This document shows positions 1 to 8,388 of a stretch of DNA of 64,000 bases, in pieces. The DNA is from Kurthia populi (GTDB lineage Bacteria > Bacillota > Bacilli > Bacillales_A > Planococcaceae). The notes beneath the pieces are model-generated. The model was given only the letters and a program-made list of their open reading frames with translations. It was not told where the DNA came from and did no database searches. How positions within the stretch are numbered: position 1 is the stretch's first letter; each line of letters opens with the position of its first letter. The stretch spans positions 1 to 64,000 of the forward strand of contig NZ_JBHUOR010000138.1 in the NCBI RefSeq assembly GCF_042686175.1. The letters run 5' to 3'. The position numbers and the translations under genes are program-made.

Positions 1-28
1 TGGTAATTCCCAATTTGCGCATAAAAAT

Positions 29-64
29 AGAGAAGGTGATGTCAAATTCGACATCACCTTCTCT
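29..64 (-). terminator. Intrinsic terminator (minus-strand reading)
   Basis: A perfect inverted repeat of about 15 bp per arm with a 6-base loop is followed, when read on the minus strand, by a short U-rich tract (TATTTTTAT). It would end a minus-strand transcript that reads out of the window to the left. The gene it serves is not visible in the window. Confidence 0.7.
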
Positions 65-239
65 ATTAAAGACTGGAATTTCTACTTATGTCCCAGCCTC
101 TTTTTGGACTTGCGTTTCATTTTTTTCTATTTCTAGGTATAAAGTTCAGTTTGTCACGCTAACTTGTTAACTATTTACGAGTAGAAAGGTTTTAGAAGGG
201 GAATTGTTGTAAATAGTTACTGTAAGGGGAGGTATTTTC

Positions 240-785
240 ATGACAATAGAAGAAGCAAAAAAATTTTATATGGCTTATGGTGGCGATGAATTAGTAATGG
301 GACGAGAAGCAGTTCTTGATTACGCAGCTTTTCAACGTCTCGCAATTAGTTCAACAATTATTGAAGAATGGCGACAACAATTAATTGAAGAACGATTTAA
401 TCATTTTTTTGATGATGACTTGCTTATTTGGAAAAATCATCGAGATATTATTCGGAAAATGTTAGAAAGTACAGCACCACAAAAAGAAAATGCGGAGCGA
501 CTTGTTGCCGTAATGGAGCAATTACCTTCTGATCTTCAAGAAGATCAACGTTTAGCATTGATTGAAAATATGGTTGGTCGAAATGTTACAAATTGGGATG
601 CTGGTGTGCGAGCAATTTGCATAAGTAATCCAGACCTTGCACCAGCGATGGACTCAATCGTAAAAAAGCTTGCAGATTTTAAAGGTAGCTATTATAAAGT
701 AGATGAACGAAAAGATGAGCTTATGCGTACATACAAGCGTGTATATCGGCTTCATGCAAAGAAAAAGAGGTTATGGATATTTTAA
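240..785 (+). CDS. Hypothetical protein, 181 aa
   Basis: I do not recognise this protein. It has a good ribosome binding site (GGGGAGG) a few bases ahead of the ATG and is closed by a strong terminator, so it is very likely a real monocistronic gene. It has no signal peptide or membrane segment. The chain is charged and mainly helical in appearance, with an acidic middle (FFDDD near residue 57) and a strongly basic C-terminus (HAKKKRLWIF), which could bind nucleic acid or membrane surface, but that is only a guess. Confidence 0.7.
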   Translation: MTIEEAKKFYMAYGGDELVMGREAVLDYAAFQRLAISSTIIEEWRQQLIEERFNHFFDDDLLIWKNHRDIIRKMLESTAPQKENAERLVAVMEQLPSDLQEDQRLALIENMVGRNVTNWDAGVRAICISNPDLAPAMDSIVKKLADFKGSYYKVDERKDELMRTYKRVYRLHAKKKRLWIF

Positions 786-811
786 TATTTATTAATACTA
801 GAATAGTATAG

Positions 812-856
812 AAAAACGCCTCCAAATAAGATGTTTTATTTGGAGGCGTTTTTTCG
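812..856. terminator. Bidirectional intrinsic terminator
   Basis: A 15-bp GC-containing stem (ACGCCTCCAAATAA and its complement) is flanked by A-run on the left and T-run on the right. It lies between two convergent genes ending at 785 and 863 and can serve both. Confidence 0.9.
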
Positions 857-862
857 TAAACA

Positions 863-2002
863 TTATGAAGAGCTACAGCCCGACCCACAGCTAGAGCCAC
901 CGTCACTACCACAACTAGAACCACATGAATGATGATTACTGTCGTGATTTGAATGGTGAATTGTATCATGGTGATTAGTATCATTATCGTAATAATCAGT
1001 AGGTGCAATATAAGAACTATCGGTTCCGCTAGCTGTTGCAGTTACTTTCATTAAGCCAAGTGATTGCAAGGCAGTTTGCACAAGCTCTTCTTCTGTTAGC
1101 AATGATGCGAGTAATACGAAAAATAACACACCATTCATATTGTAACTATTACTATTTTTGGCAGTTAGAGGATTATATGAAAAAGCTGTATCAACGATTT
1201 TTTGGTGATTTTTTATGTCAGAAGAAGCTTCATTCCAAGCAGGATAAATAATTTGTTGTAAACGTTCTGCTACATAACGTACTTGTTCTAATGATAATTC
1301 ATCACGTAAATACTGTTGTTGTAGACGAAGTAATTCTTCAGTAGAAAATGCGCGCTGCTGTCCAAAGTCGATTAATACTTGTTTGTCGATTGTATAGCTG
1401 AAGAAACTGCCCCATGTTAGATAACTGTAATCATTAATGGCAAAAAAAGAACTGTAAATGAGGTCAAAAAAAGCGCGTTCTTTTGGATTATTTGTTGGCT
1501 CTATATTAGGTGCGTGATGAATTAATTGATGTGGCCCTAATAATGTTTCGCTAAATGTTTGGTATTGATTGGTGAACATAATTGTTGTATGCCATAGTTC
1601 GTCTACGTGTTGACTGAACATAGGCACATTTTTAAATAAAGTACTTAAAAAGAGGAAACGCTGAAATTCAGCTTCTAATAGTGAGAATTCTTGATTTTTA
1701 TCATTTGATTTAAGAAGTTTCTGGCTAGGTAAACGCGCGCTATCTTCGCTTATAAATCGAGCTTTGGAGGGCTGATGAAGTTGTTGAGCGTAAGCGTGTT
1801 GGACTTGCATCATTCTTTCGATGAAAAATGTATTTTGAGCCGTAGCATGTGTAAGTAAATCGAGGTCAGATGTATAGTGTGTTGTTGTGATAATTTTTTC
1901 AAAACGCTCATTTTTCCGTTTTTGCGATGCCGTTTTTGATGAATGGACGATTATACTAAGTAGCATAATAAAAATGACAATACCAATGAAAAAATAGAAC
2001 AT
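863..2002 (-). CDS. Membrane-anchored protein with GRDP-like motif and Gly/Ser/Cys-rich tail, 379 aa
   Basis: Residues 1-20 form one hydrophobic segment that should anchor the protein, followed by a basic stretch that suggests the rest is cytoplasmic. The middle contains VDELWHTTIMFTNQY followed by LLGPHQLIHHAPN, which resembles the W-H ... Y ... G ... HH-P signature of the bacterial glycine-rich-domain (GRDP-like) family; this is recognition by eye. The last 40 residues are His-rich and then a CGSSCGS-type low-complexity tail with six cysteines, as seen in several membrane proteins of unknown role; it might bind metal. The start has a GAGGTGATG ribosome binding site. Function is unknown. Confidence 0.75.
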   Translation of the reverse strand: MFYFFIGIVIFIMLLSIIVHSSKTASQKRKNERFEKIITTTHYTSDLDLLTHATAQNTFFIERMMQVQHAYAQQLHQPSKARFISEDSARLPSQKLLKSNDKNQEFSLLEAEFQRFLFLSTLFKNVPMFSQHVDELWHTTIMFTNQYQTFSETLLGPHQLIHHAPNIEPTNNPKERAFFDLIYSSFFAINDYSYLTWGSFFSYTIDKQVLIDFGQQRAFSTEELLRLQQQYLRDELSLEQVRYVAERLQQIIYPAWNEASSDIKNHQKIVDTAFSYNPLTAKNSNSYNMNGVLFFVLLASLLTEEELVQTALQSLGLMKVTATASGTDSSYIAPTDYYDNDTNHHDTIHHSNHDSNHHSCGSSCGSDGGSSCGSGCSSS

Positions 2003-2214
2003 TTCATCACCTCTTTTTGTTATTTATTTAATTATATACTAACTAGAAATTTGATGCTTTATTGGATTTTTATCAATAAATATAATTTAACATTCAAATG
2101 TAGCGTGTATTCAAGCAATTCAATAGATAGTGAATATCTTTGTAATGCCTTCTAAGAGGTTATATTGCTTTTTTATGCTATGGTAGGAGTAATCAGGTAG
2201 AAAGGAATGATAAG

Positions 2215-3606
2215 ATGTCATTCAACTTTAAAACAACATATACGGCATTACCGCCGACTTTTTTTCGTGAGGTAAGTGAAAATCGAGTAAAAGAGTCACA
2301 GATTATATTATGGAATAAACGCTTAGCAGAGGAATTGGATGTAGAAGATGAATATGCGAATACAGCGCTATTTGCAGGTGCACAGCCACGTGATTATATT
2401 ACTCAAGCATATGCAGGACATCAGTTTGGTAATTTTACAATGCTTGGTGATGGGCGTGCCATGTTAATAGGGGAGCATGTTCATCAAAATAAACGTGTTG
2501 ATGTGCAATTAAAAGGAAGCGGTCGTACGCCCTATTCTCGTGGCGGTGACGGCCGTGCAGGGATTGGTCCTATGGTACGAGAATATATTATTTCAGAAGC
2601 CATGAATGGATTGCGCATTCCTACAACGCGTAGTTTAGCCGTGACGACGACGGGATTACCGGTTTATCGTGAAGAAGTACAGCAAGGTGCGGTGTTAACG
2701 CGTATCGCTGCGAGCCATTTACGTGTTGGGACTTTTCAATATGCACGTCATATGGTTGATGAGCATGCTGTACGTGAGTTAGCAGATTATGCGATGGCAC
2801 GTCATTATGCTTCTCTTGAAAAAGGAGACTATATTGGGTTCTTTCGTGCAGTGATGCGTCGACAAGCACAATTAATTGCGCAGTGGCAACTTGTCGGATT
2901 TGTACATGGCGTTATGAATACAGATAATATGACGATTAGTGGTGAGACAATTGATTATGGACCATGTGCATTTTTAGATGTGTTTCATGCGGATCAATTT
3001 TTCAGTTCAATTGATCAACAGGGGCGTTATCGTTACAGTCAGCAACCGGCAATTGGTGGATGGAATTTAACACGTTTTGCTGAGACGTTATTACCGTTGA
3101 TTAATGACAATGAAGAGGTAGCAATTGCAGCGTTAGAAGAAGTATTAATGACGTACCCACAAGTATTTGGAGATGCCTGGCTAGCAGGTATGCGTGACAA
3201 GTTGGGCTTGGCTACTGCTCGCATGGAAGATCGTAATTTAGCAGAACAATTATTAAGTTGGATGGAAGCGAACCAAGCGGATTTTACAGAGACATTCCGC
3301 GCTTTATCGGAAGGAAAAGCCATTACAGGATTAGCAGAGTGGCAAAAGCAATGGGAGAAACGATTAGAAATAGAAGGAACAACAGTAGAAGCGGCGCAGC
3401 AATGCATGCGATGTGTTAATCCAGCGATTATTGCACGTAATTATTATGTGGAAGCGGCCATTCAAGACGCTGAAGCTGGCAATATGGATGCCGTTGAAAT
3501 GCTAGTTGAGGCATTGCAAAATCCCTATGAAGTCAAAGAAACGCATCAACATTTCCGTACACCTCCTACTATGCAAAACCCATATGTAACATATTGTGGC
3601 ACATAA
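2215..3606 (+). CDS. selO: Protein adenylyltransferase SelO (YdiU family)
   Basis: SelO is a pseudokinase that transfers AMP from ATP to Ser, Thr or Tyr of target proteins and is linked to redox stress. The diagnostic motifs are all present: HQFGNF with MLGDGRA (about residues 69-82), LKGSGRTPYSRGGDGRA (99-115), REYIISEAM with PTTRS, HGVMNTDNM (231-239) and DYGPCAFLD (247-255), the last two holding the metal and catalytic Asn/Asp. The length of 463 aa fits the family. The final residues are Y-C-G-T, so a Cys sits third from the end, where animal SelO has selenocysteine. The gene stands alone with its own AAAGGA ribosome binding site. Confidence 0.95.
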   Translation: MSFNFKTTYTALPPTFFREVSENRVKESQIILWNKRLAEELDVEDEYANTALFAGAQPRDYITQAYAGHQFGNFTMLGDGRAMLIGEHVHQNKRVDVQLKGSGRTPYSRGGDGRAGIGPMVREYIISEAMNGLRIPTTRSLAVTTTGLPVYREEVQQGAVLTRIAASHLRVGTFQYARHMVDEHAVRELADYAMARHYASLEKGDYIGFFRAVMRRQAQLIAQWQLVGFVHGVMNTDNMTISGETIDYGPCAFLDVFHADQFFSSIDQQGRYRYSQQPAIGGWNLTRFAETLLPLINDNEEVAIAALEEVLMTYPQVFGDAWLAGMRDKLGLATARMEDRNLAEQLLSWMEANQADFTETFRALSEGKAITGLAEWQKQWEKRLEIEGTTVEAAQQCMRCVNPAIIARNYYVEAAIQDAEAGNMDAVEMLVEALQNPYEVKETHQHFRTPPTMQNPYVTYCGT

Positions 3607-3669
3607 CAATTTCTTTCACTGTATGAAATCCGCTATAATAACAAAAAATGGATGTTGGAGGGACTGTAT

Positions 3670-4545
3670 ATGATGAATGCACGACTTGTTGAACCATATA
3701 AAGGACGATTATTAGAAGGCCCTGTTTGGGATGCGTCAGAGATGTGTTTACGTTTTGTTGATATTAAAAATAATTATTTGTACCGTTATACACCTGCAAC
3801 ACAGGAAAGTTCGAAATTGCCATTTAAAGAGGATGTGACCTTTGTCGCGAATACGGATACATCGTCACTACTTGTTACAACCCGAGATACGATTTGGTTT
3901 GTTGATACAAAAACAGGTGAAAAAGAAATGTTTGTTCAGTTTGAGGATTTAAGTGAAACGATGCGTTTTAATGATGGTGGCATTGATCCTTATGGGCGAC
4001 TATGGATTGGAACAATGAATGAAGATGAGGAGACACCTAATGCAAAATTATATGTTGTTGATAAGAGCGGCGATATAAATGTTGCGCTAACGGGCTTGAC
4101 GATTTCAAATGGACTTGCTTGGAATAATGCGGGGGATACGATGTATGCAATCGATACACCGACGCAAAAAATTATGGCGTATCCATTTGATGAACAAACA
4201 ACAACACTTTCAAATGGTCGTGTTATTTATGATTTTAGTAATGAAATCGGGAATCCAGACGGTATGACGATTGATGCAACCAATCAATTGTGGGTAGCTT
4301 TATGGGGCGGTTCGCGTGTCGTTTGTATTGACCCTGAAACACAACAAATTATCGATGCAATTGATGTGCCAGCTGCGAATGTTACGAGCTGTGCCTTTGA
4401 ACCAGGAAGTACTCGATTGTATATTACAACAGCTTCTGAAGGGCTAAGTGAGCAACAACGTACAGAACAGCCAAATGCAGGAAGCCTATTTGTAGCAGAT
4501 ATAGACGTAACTTCTGCTCCAATTTATTTGTTTCAAAGAAAATAA
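3670..4545 (+). CDS. SMP-30/gluconolactonase-like six-bladed propeller protein
   Basis: The protein matches the SMP-30/gluconolaconase/LRE-like region family of calcium-dependent lactonases. Signs are LLEGPVWD near the N-terminus, FNDGGIDPYGRLWIGTM in the middle, and NGLAWN and NPDGMTID, which carry the usual Glu, Asn and Asp metal ligands. The length (291 aa) is typical. I place the start at 3670 rather than at an in-frame ATG at 3652, because the GGAGG at 3657-3661 lies 8 bases before 3670. The natural substrate (sugar lactone or other ester) cannot be told from sequence. Confidence 0.88.
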   Translation: MMNARLVEPYKGRLLEGPVWDASEMCLRFVDIKNNYLYRYTPATQESSKLPFKEDVTFVANTDTSSLLVTTRDTIWFVDTKTGEKEMFVQFEDLSETMRFNDGGIDPYGRLWIGTMNEDEETPNAKLYVVDKSGDINVALTGLTISNGLAWNNAGDTMYAIDTPTQKIMAYPFDEQTTTLSNGRVIYDFSNEIGNPDGMTIDATNQLWVALWGGSRVVCIDPETQQIIDAIDVPAANVTSCAFEPGSTRLYITTASEGLSEQQRTEQPNAGSLFVADIDVTSAPIYLFQRK

Positions 4546-4564
4546 AATCGAGTATTTTTTAGTA

Positions 4565-4604
4565 AAAAGCTAGTGCTGTGTATTTACACAACACTAGCTT
4601 TTTT
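4565..4604 (+). terminator. Intrinsic terminator after the SMP-30-like gene
   Basis: The stem GCTAGTG-c-TGTG pairs with CACA-a-CACTAGC around a short loop and is followed by a T-run; an A-run on the other side could make it bidirectional. Confidence 0.88.
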
Positions 4605-4704
4605 ATATTTTACGCATAGGATAGTTGATTTTTATTAAAAAATGATTATAACACGCATTAGGCGGGAAAAGTTTAATGTTGACAATTATTAGGAGGGATT
4701 GTGT

Positions 4705-5241
4705 ATGAAGCGACTTTTAAGTTTTTTATTTGCACTTGTGTTGCTTGTTACAACAGCCATTTTACTATTTTTATATGTTGATATACCTTCTTGGATGTTG
4801 TATCAACAAGAATTACGCTCGTATAATTGGTTTCAGCTCACATTATATAGTTTAGTGGGAGTTGTACTTGTGGTTGCGATTGTAATGATTATTTTAGGTT
4901 TGTCACCCTCGCATAAAAAACGTAATTTGACATCAAAATACGCAGACGGGAATATGTCGTTTAATAAGCGAGCTATTGAGAAAAACATTCAACATACAGT
5001 TGGAAAATATCAAGATGTTCGTCAACCAAGCATTGCTGTTTATTTGTACGAAAAGAAAAAAGCAGCTTATATCGACATTGTATTAGACGTTTTTATCGCA
5101 CAAACGAATAGCATCCAAACGCTTGTAAAAACAATGCGTCAAGATGTGAAAGATACAACGGAACATTTTTCAGAATTGCCAGTACGAGATGTAAAGGTGA
5201 ATGTATTAGATCAAAAGCTATTAAATAAACGAGTTATTTAG
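4705..5241 (+). CDS. amaP: Alkaline shock response membrane anchor protein AmaP
   Basis: AmaP anchors Asp23 to the membrane in Staphylococcus and relatives. The 178-aa product has two hydrophobic segments, about residues 3-25 and 46-68, separated by a short loop with an aromatic region (SWMLYQQELRSYNW), and then a soluble Asp23-like domain. An upstream in-frame TTG at 4699 is too near the AGGAGG at 4691-4696, so the ATG at 4705 is chosen. It heads a three-gene cluster with a small membrane protein and asp23, spaced by about 15 and 12 bases, the standard layout for this system. Confidence 0.9.
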   Translation: MKRLLSFLFALVLLVTTAILLFLYVDIPSWMLYQQELRSYNWFQLTLYSLVGVVLVVAIVMIILGLSPSHKKRNLTSKYADGNMSFNKRAIEKNIQHTVGKYQDVRQPSIAVYLYEKKKAAYIDIVLDVFIAQTNSIQTLVKTMRQDVKDTTEHFSELPVRDVKVNVLDQKLLNKRVI

Positions 5242-5256
5242 TAAGGAGGGCGTATC

Positions 5257-5469
5257 ATGAACGAAGAGCATTCCTTTGCGCAATTTTTAAAAGAATATAA
5301 GTGGCGCATTATTGGATTTATCACAATGTTACTAGTAGGTATTTTATTTTTGACAATTGGTTTCTGGAAAACATTATTAATTATTTTGTTATGTGCAATT
5401 GGTGTTGGTATAGGATACGCGAAAGACCGTACGGCACAGTTTTTAACATTTTTTGATAAATTACGTTAG
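5257..5469 (+). CDS. DUF2273-type small membrane protein
   Basis: This 70-aa protein has a short polar start, two adjacent hydrophobic helices (about residues 14-50) and ends in a basic, amphipathic tail (FLTFFDKLR). Small DUF2273 proteins of this form are encoded between amaP and asp23 in many Firmicutes, and the spacing here fits translational coupling. Its role is presumed to be in the envelope-stress complex at the membrane; no catalytic residues are visible. Confidence 0.88.
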   Translation: MNEEHSFAQFLKEYKWRIIGFITMLLVGILFLTIGFWKTLLIILLCAIGVGIGYAKDRTAQFLTFFDKLR

Positions 5470-5481
5470 GGGGACAATCGG

Positions 5482-5931
5482 ATGACAAATTCATATAATA
5501 AGCAAGTAGAAATTAATCGTCAAGCTACAGAAAATGAACGTACATTTCACCACTCACTTACATTTGATAACAGTGTTGTTGAAAAAATTGCAGCTATTTC
5601 AGCTCGTGAAGTGCAAGGCATTTTAGATATGAAAGGTGGCTTTGCTGCTGGCTTAACAAATCGACTAGGCGCAAAAGATGGTCTTACGAATGGTGTTAGT
5701 GTGGAAGTAGGAGAAAAGCAAGCAGCCGTTGATTTGAAGGTTATTTTAGAATATGGTCAAAGTGCACCTGTTATTTTCAAACAAGCAGCAGAGAGTGTGA
5801 AATCACAAATTTATCATATGACGGGACTAGAAGTTGTAGAAGTTAATATGCATGTGGATGATGTGATGACACAAAAAGAATATATGCAGTCTAAATCTTC
5901 AGCGAATGAATCTAATAGTGAACTACAATAA
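5482..5931 (+). CDS. asp23: Asp23/Gls24 family envelope stress response protein
   Basis: The 149-aa product carries the Asp23 fold signature: LTFDNSVVEKIAAISAREV near residues 27-45, then VSVEVGEKQAAVDLKVILEYG and a final amphipathic part (YHMTGLEVVEVNMHVDDV). In Staphylococcus Asp23 is abundant, attaches to the membrane through AmaP and helps in cell-wall stress. It is the third gene of the amaP cluster and is followed by a strong terminator. An N-terminal polar extension of about 25 residues is usual. Confidence 0.93.
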   Translation: MTNSYNKQVEINRQATENERTFHHSLTFDNSVVEKIAAISAREVQGILDMKGGFAAGLTNRLGAKDGLTNGVSVEVGEKQAAVDLKVILEYGQSAPVIFKQAAESVKSQIYHMTGLEVVEVNMHVDDVMTQKEYMQSKSSANESNSELQ

Positions 5932-5942
5932 CGATTAACTAA

Positions 5943-5987
5943 AAAAAAGACCTGTTCAAAGATTATATCTTAAACAGGTCTTTTTTA
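5943..5987. terminator. Bidirectional intrinsic terminator between asp23 and folA
   Basis: The stem AAAGACCTGTT / AACAGGTCTTT is flanked by an A-run on the left and a T-run on the right, and it lies between two convergent genes. Confidence 0.92.
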
Positions 5988-6004
5988 GTGTCAGCTAACA
6001 AAGT

Positions 6005-6475
6005 TTATTTTTCAAATACTTTATATTCAAAAGTATAGCCATCTGCTTGTTGAGGTTCAGAAGTAGAAACTTCATTCCAACCTGGATAAGCAGGGAAGTA
6101 CGTATCACCTGGGAACTGATGGTGGATTTCTGTAATATAGAGGCGATCTGCAAGTGGTAAGGCATCAGCAAAAATTTTACCGCCACCAATGACCATTACT
6201 TCTTCATGCTGCGTTGCTGCAAGTTCTAATGCTTGTTGTAAGCTACTAACGGTCGTAATACCATCTGCAGTATAGTGCTCATTTCTAGTAATAACAATAT
6301 TAAGACGACCAGGAAGTGCACGACCGATTGATTCAAATGTTTTACGGCCCATGATAATTGGTTTTCCCATAGTTGTGCGTTTGAAATAAGCTAAATCACC
6401 AGGTAAATGCCAAGGCATGTCGTTTTTGTATCCGATGACGCGATTTTCATCGTGTGCAACAATTAATGAAATCAT
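6005..6475 (-). CDS. folA: Dihydrofolate reductase
   Basis: DHFR reduces dihydrofolate to tetrahydrofolate with NADPH and restores the cofactor used by ThyA. The 156-aa chain shows the family signatures: SLIVAHDENRVIGYKNDMPWHLPGDLAYFKR is divided here as VIG, MPWHLP and DLAYFK (about residues 13-31), then IMGRKTFESIGRALPGR (41-57) and MVIGGGKIFADAL. The start has AAAGGAG. It lies 15 bases after thyA, so the pair is an operon in the order thyA-folA. Confidence 0.97.
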   Translation of the reverse strand: MISLIVAHDENRVIGYKNDMPWHLPGDLAYFKRTTMGKPIIMGRKTFESIGRALPGRLNIVITRNEHYTADGITTVSSLQQALELAATQHEEVMVIGGGKIFADALPLADRLYITEIHHQFPGDTYFPAYPGWNEVSTSEPQQADGYTFEYKVFEK

Positions 6476-6490
6476 TTTTAAGGCTCCTTT

Positions 6491-7435
6491 TTAAACAGAA
6501 ATAGGTGCTTTTATTCGTGGATAAGGATCATAGCCATCGATGACTAAATCACTCATTTCATAATCAAAAATCGATTGTTTATCTGTAATGATTCGTAGCT
6601 GTGGTAATGTACGAGGTTCACGAACTAACTGTTCATTTACTTGATTTAAATGGTTTTTATATAAGTGAGCATCGCCCAGTGTGTGTACAAAATCGCCTAC
6701 TTCAAGGCCACATTCTTTCGCGATTAAATGAGTTAATAGGGCATAGCTTGCGATATTAAATGGGACACCTAAAAACACATCTGCTGAGCGCTGATAGAGC
6801 TGACAAGATAACTTGCCGTCCGCTACATAAAATTGGAATAGCGTGTGACAAGGTGGTAGAGCCATATCTTCCACTTCTGCAGGATTCCAAGCACTAACAA
6901 TATGGCGGCGTGAATTTGGATTATGTTTAATCGATTCGATGACATTATGCAATTGGTCAATTGTTCCACCCGTTGCATCAGGCCATGAGCGCCATTGTTT
7001 TCCGTAAACGGGACCTAAATCTCCATAGGCTTTTGCGAAGGCATCATCGTTTAAGATACGTTGTTGGAACAAAGCCATTTGTTCATCGTAAGCTGCTTTA
7101 AATTCGTTATCTATTAAAGAACGATGGCCAAAATCTGTCATATCAGGACCCGTATATTCGGTAGAAGTGACCCACTTTTCAAAAGCCCATTCATCCCAAA
7201 TATGATTGTTTTGCGCGATTAAGGTACGGACATTTGTATCGCCTTTTAAAAACCATAAAAGCTCGGTTGCGATCAGACGAAATGCTGTTTTTTTAGTTGT
7301 TAATAGAGGAAAGCCCTCCTGTAAGTTAAAGCGCATTTGATAACCGAAAACACTGTATGTACCTGTGCCTGTTCGGTCACCTTTATCATGACCTTCCGCT
7401 AAAATATGACGGCAAAGATCTAAATATTGTTTCAT
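6491..7435 (-). CDS. thyA: Thymidylate synthase ThyA
   Basis: ThyA makes dTMP from dUMP using methylene-tetrahydrofolate. The active-site block LPPCHTLFQFYV with its catalytic Cys, the N-terminal RTGTGTYSVFG, CQLYQRSADVFLGVPFNIASY and HTLGDAHLYKNH are all present. The length of 314 aa is that of the longer Bacilli form, which has an insertion of about 50 residues after the first hundred. It is the first gene of the thyA-folA operon, with AGGAGGGA before the ATG. Confidence 0.97.
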   Translation of the reverse strand: MKQYLDLCRHILAEGHDKGDRTGTGTYSVFGYQMRFNLQEGFPLLTTKKTAFRLIATELLWFLKGDTNVRTLIAQNNHIWDEWAFEKWVTSTEYTGPDMTDFGHRSLIDNEFKAAYDEQMALFQQRILNDDAFAKAYGDLGPVYGKQWRSWPDATGGTIDQLHNVIESIKHNPNSRRHIVSAWNPAEVEDMALPPCHTLFQFYVADGKLSCQLYQRSADVFLGVPFNIASYALLTHLIAKECGLEVGDFVHTLGDAHLYKNHLNQVNEQLVREPRTLPQLRIITDKQSIFDYEMSDLVIDGYDPYPRIKAPISV

Positions 7436-7512
7436 CTCAACATCCCTCCTGAAATTCTGTGTTTAATGATAACGGAAATAGAAGGCACTAGCTACTAAAA
7501 TTGTCTTAAATA

Positions 7513-7546
7513 GAAAAACCGAGCTTGAAATTTCAAGCTCGGTTAA
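7513..7546 (-). terminator. Intrinsic terminator of the TrhA gene
   Basis: A stem of AACCGAGCTTGAAA against its complement lies just past the stop of the gene at 7550. On the minus strand it is followed by TTTTTCTATTT. Confidence 0.88.
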
Positions 7547-7549
7547 TGA

Positions 7550-8191
7550 TTAGACATAAAATAAAACCGTCACAAGCATAAAGGCACTGCCTGCTAATAC
7601 GAATACATGCCAGATCGCATGATTATAAGGGATTTTATGATTGGCGAAGAAGAAAGCACCGATGGTATACATTAAACCACCTGCTAATAAGTATGAAAAT
7701 CCGGTCATTGTAATATGTGTAACAACGGTTTTAAAGGCGATAATGATAAGCCAGCCCATTCCTAAGTAACAAATAAGTGATACGGCTTTAAAACGTTCGA
7801 TAAAGAAAAATTTAAAGACGATACCACATAGTGCAAGGCCCCATTCAATACCGAAAATTGTCCAGCCTAGTCCACCGCCAATCGCAATTAATGCGAACGG
7901 TGTGTACGTGCCAGCGATTAGAATGTAAATAGAGCAGTGATCGATGATGCGGAATTGACGTCTTTTCGACAATGGTGATGCATGATAAACGGTTGAAGCT
8001 AAAAAGAGGATTATTGTTGAAATACCAAAAATAGTGAAGCTTGTGACATATAATGCAGAACCGGTAGAAGCGGAGCGCATAATTAAGAAGATAAGCGCAG
8101 GTATTGCAAGAATGAATCCTAAACCGTGGGTGATGACATTCCATGTTTCCTCATTGTTCTTGCGGTTATCTAACGTTGTAATTGTTGCCAT
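7550..8191 (-). CDS. Hemolysin III / TrhA family membrane protein (PAQR superfamily)
   Basis: The 213-aa product has seven hydrophobic helices and the hemolysin III signatures EETWNVITHGLGF near residues 14-26, STVYHASPLSKRRQFRIIDHCSIYILIAGTYTPF (best seen as YHASP and DHCSIY) and NHAIWHVFVLAGS at the end. The three His and the Asp/Ser of PAQR metal sites are in place. The old hemolysin name is doubtful: members act in membrane homeostasis in some bacteria. It is monocistronic with TAGGAG ahead of the ATG. Confidence 0.93.
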   Translation of the reverse strand: MATITTLDNRKNNEETWNVITHGLGFILAIPALIFLIMRSASTGSALYVTSFTIFGISTIILFLASTVYHASPLSKRRQFRIIDHCSIYILIAGTYTPFALIAIGGGLGWTIFGIEWGLALCGIVFKFFFIERFKAVSLICYLGMGWLIIIAFKTVVTHITMTGFSYLLAGGLMYTIGAFFFANHKIPYNHAIWHVFVLAGSAFMLVTVLFYV

Positions 8192-8388
8192 TAAATGACA
8201 CTCCTATCTATAAAAGTTAAATTTACTTTTGTTTTTTCTTTATAAATCTATTATGACGCTAATTTTGTTATCCAAATATTGACGTTTGTCACATGTATCA
8301 CATGACAAAAACGAGTAAAATACGATATAACAGAAAGAAGACGAGCAGAAATGCTTCACAAGCAGTAGAAATGGATGTGTCAATAATT

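Noticed and set aside
4640..4704. Sigma-B promoter of amaP
   Set aside because: A GTTTAA is present, but no GGGTAT-like -10 box follows at 12-15 bases.
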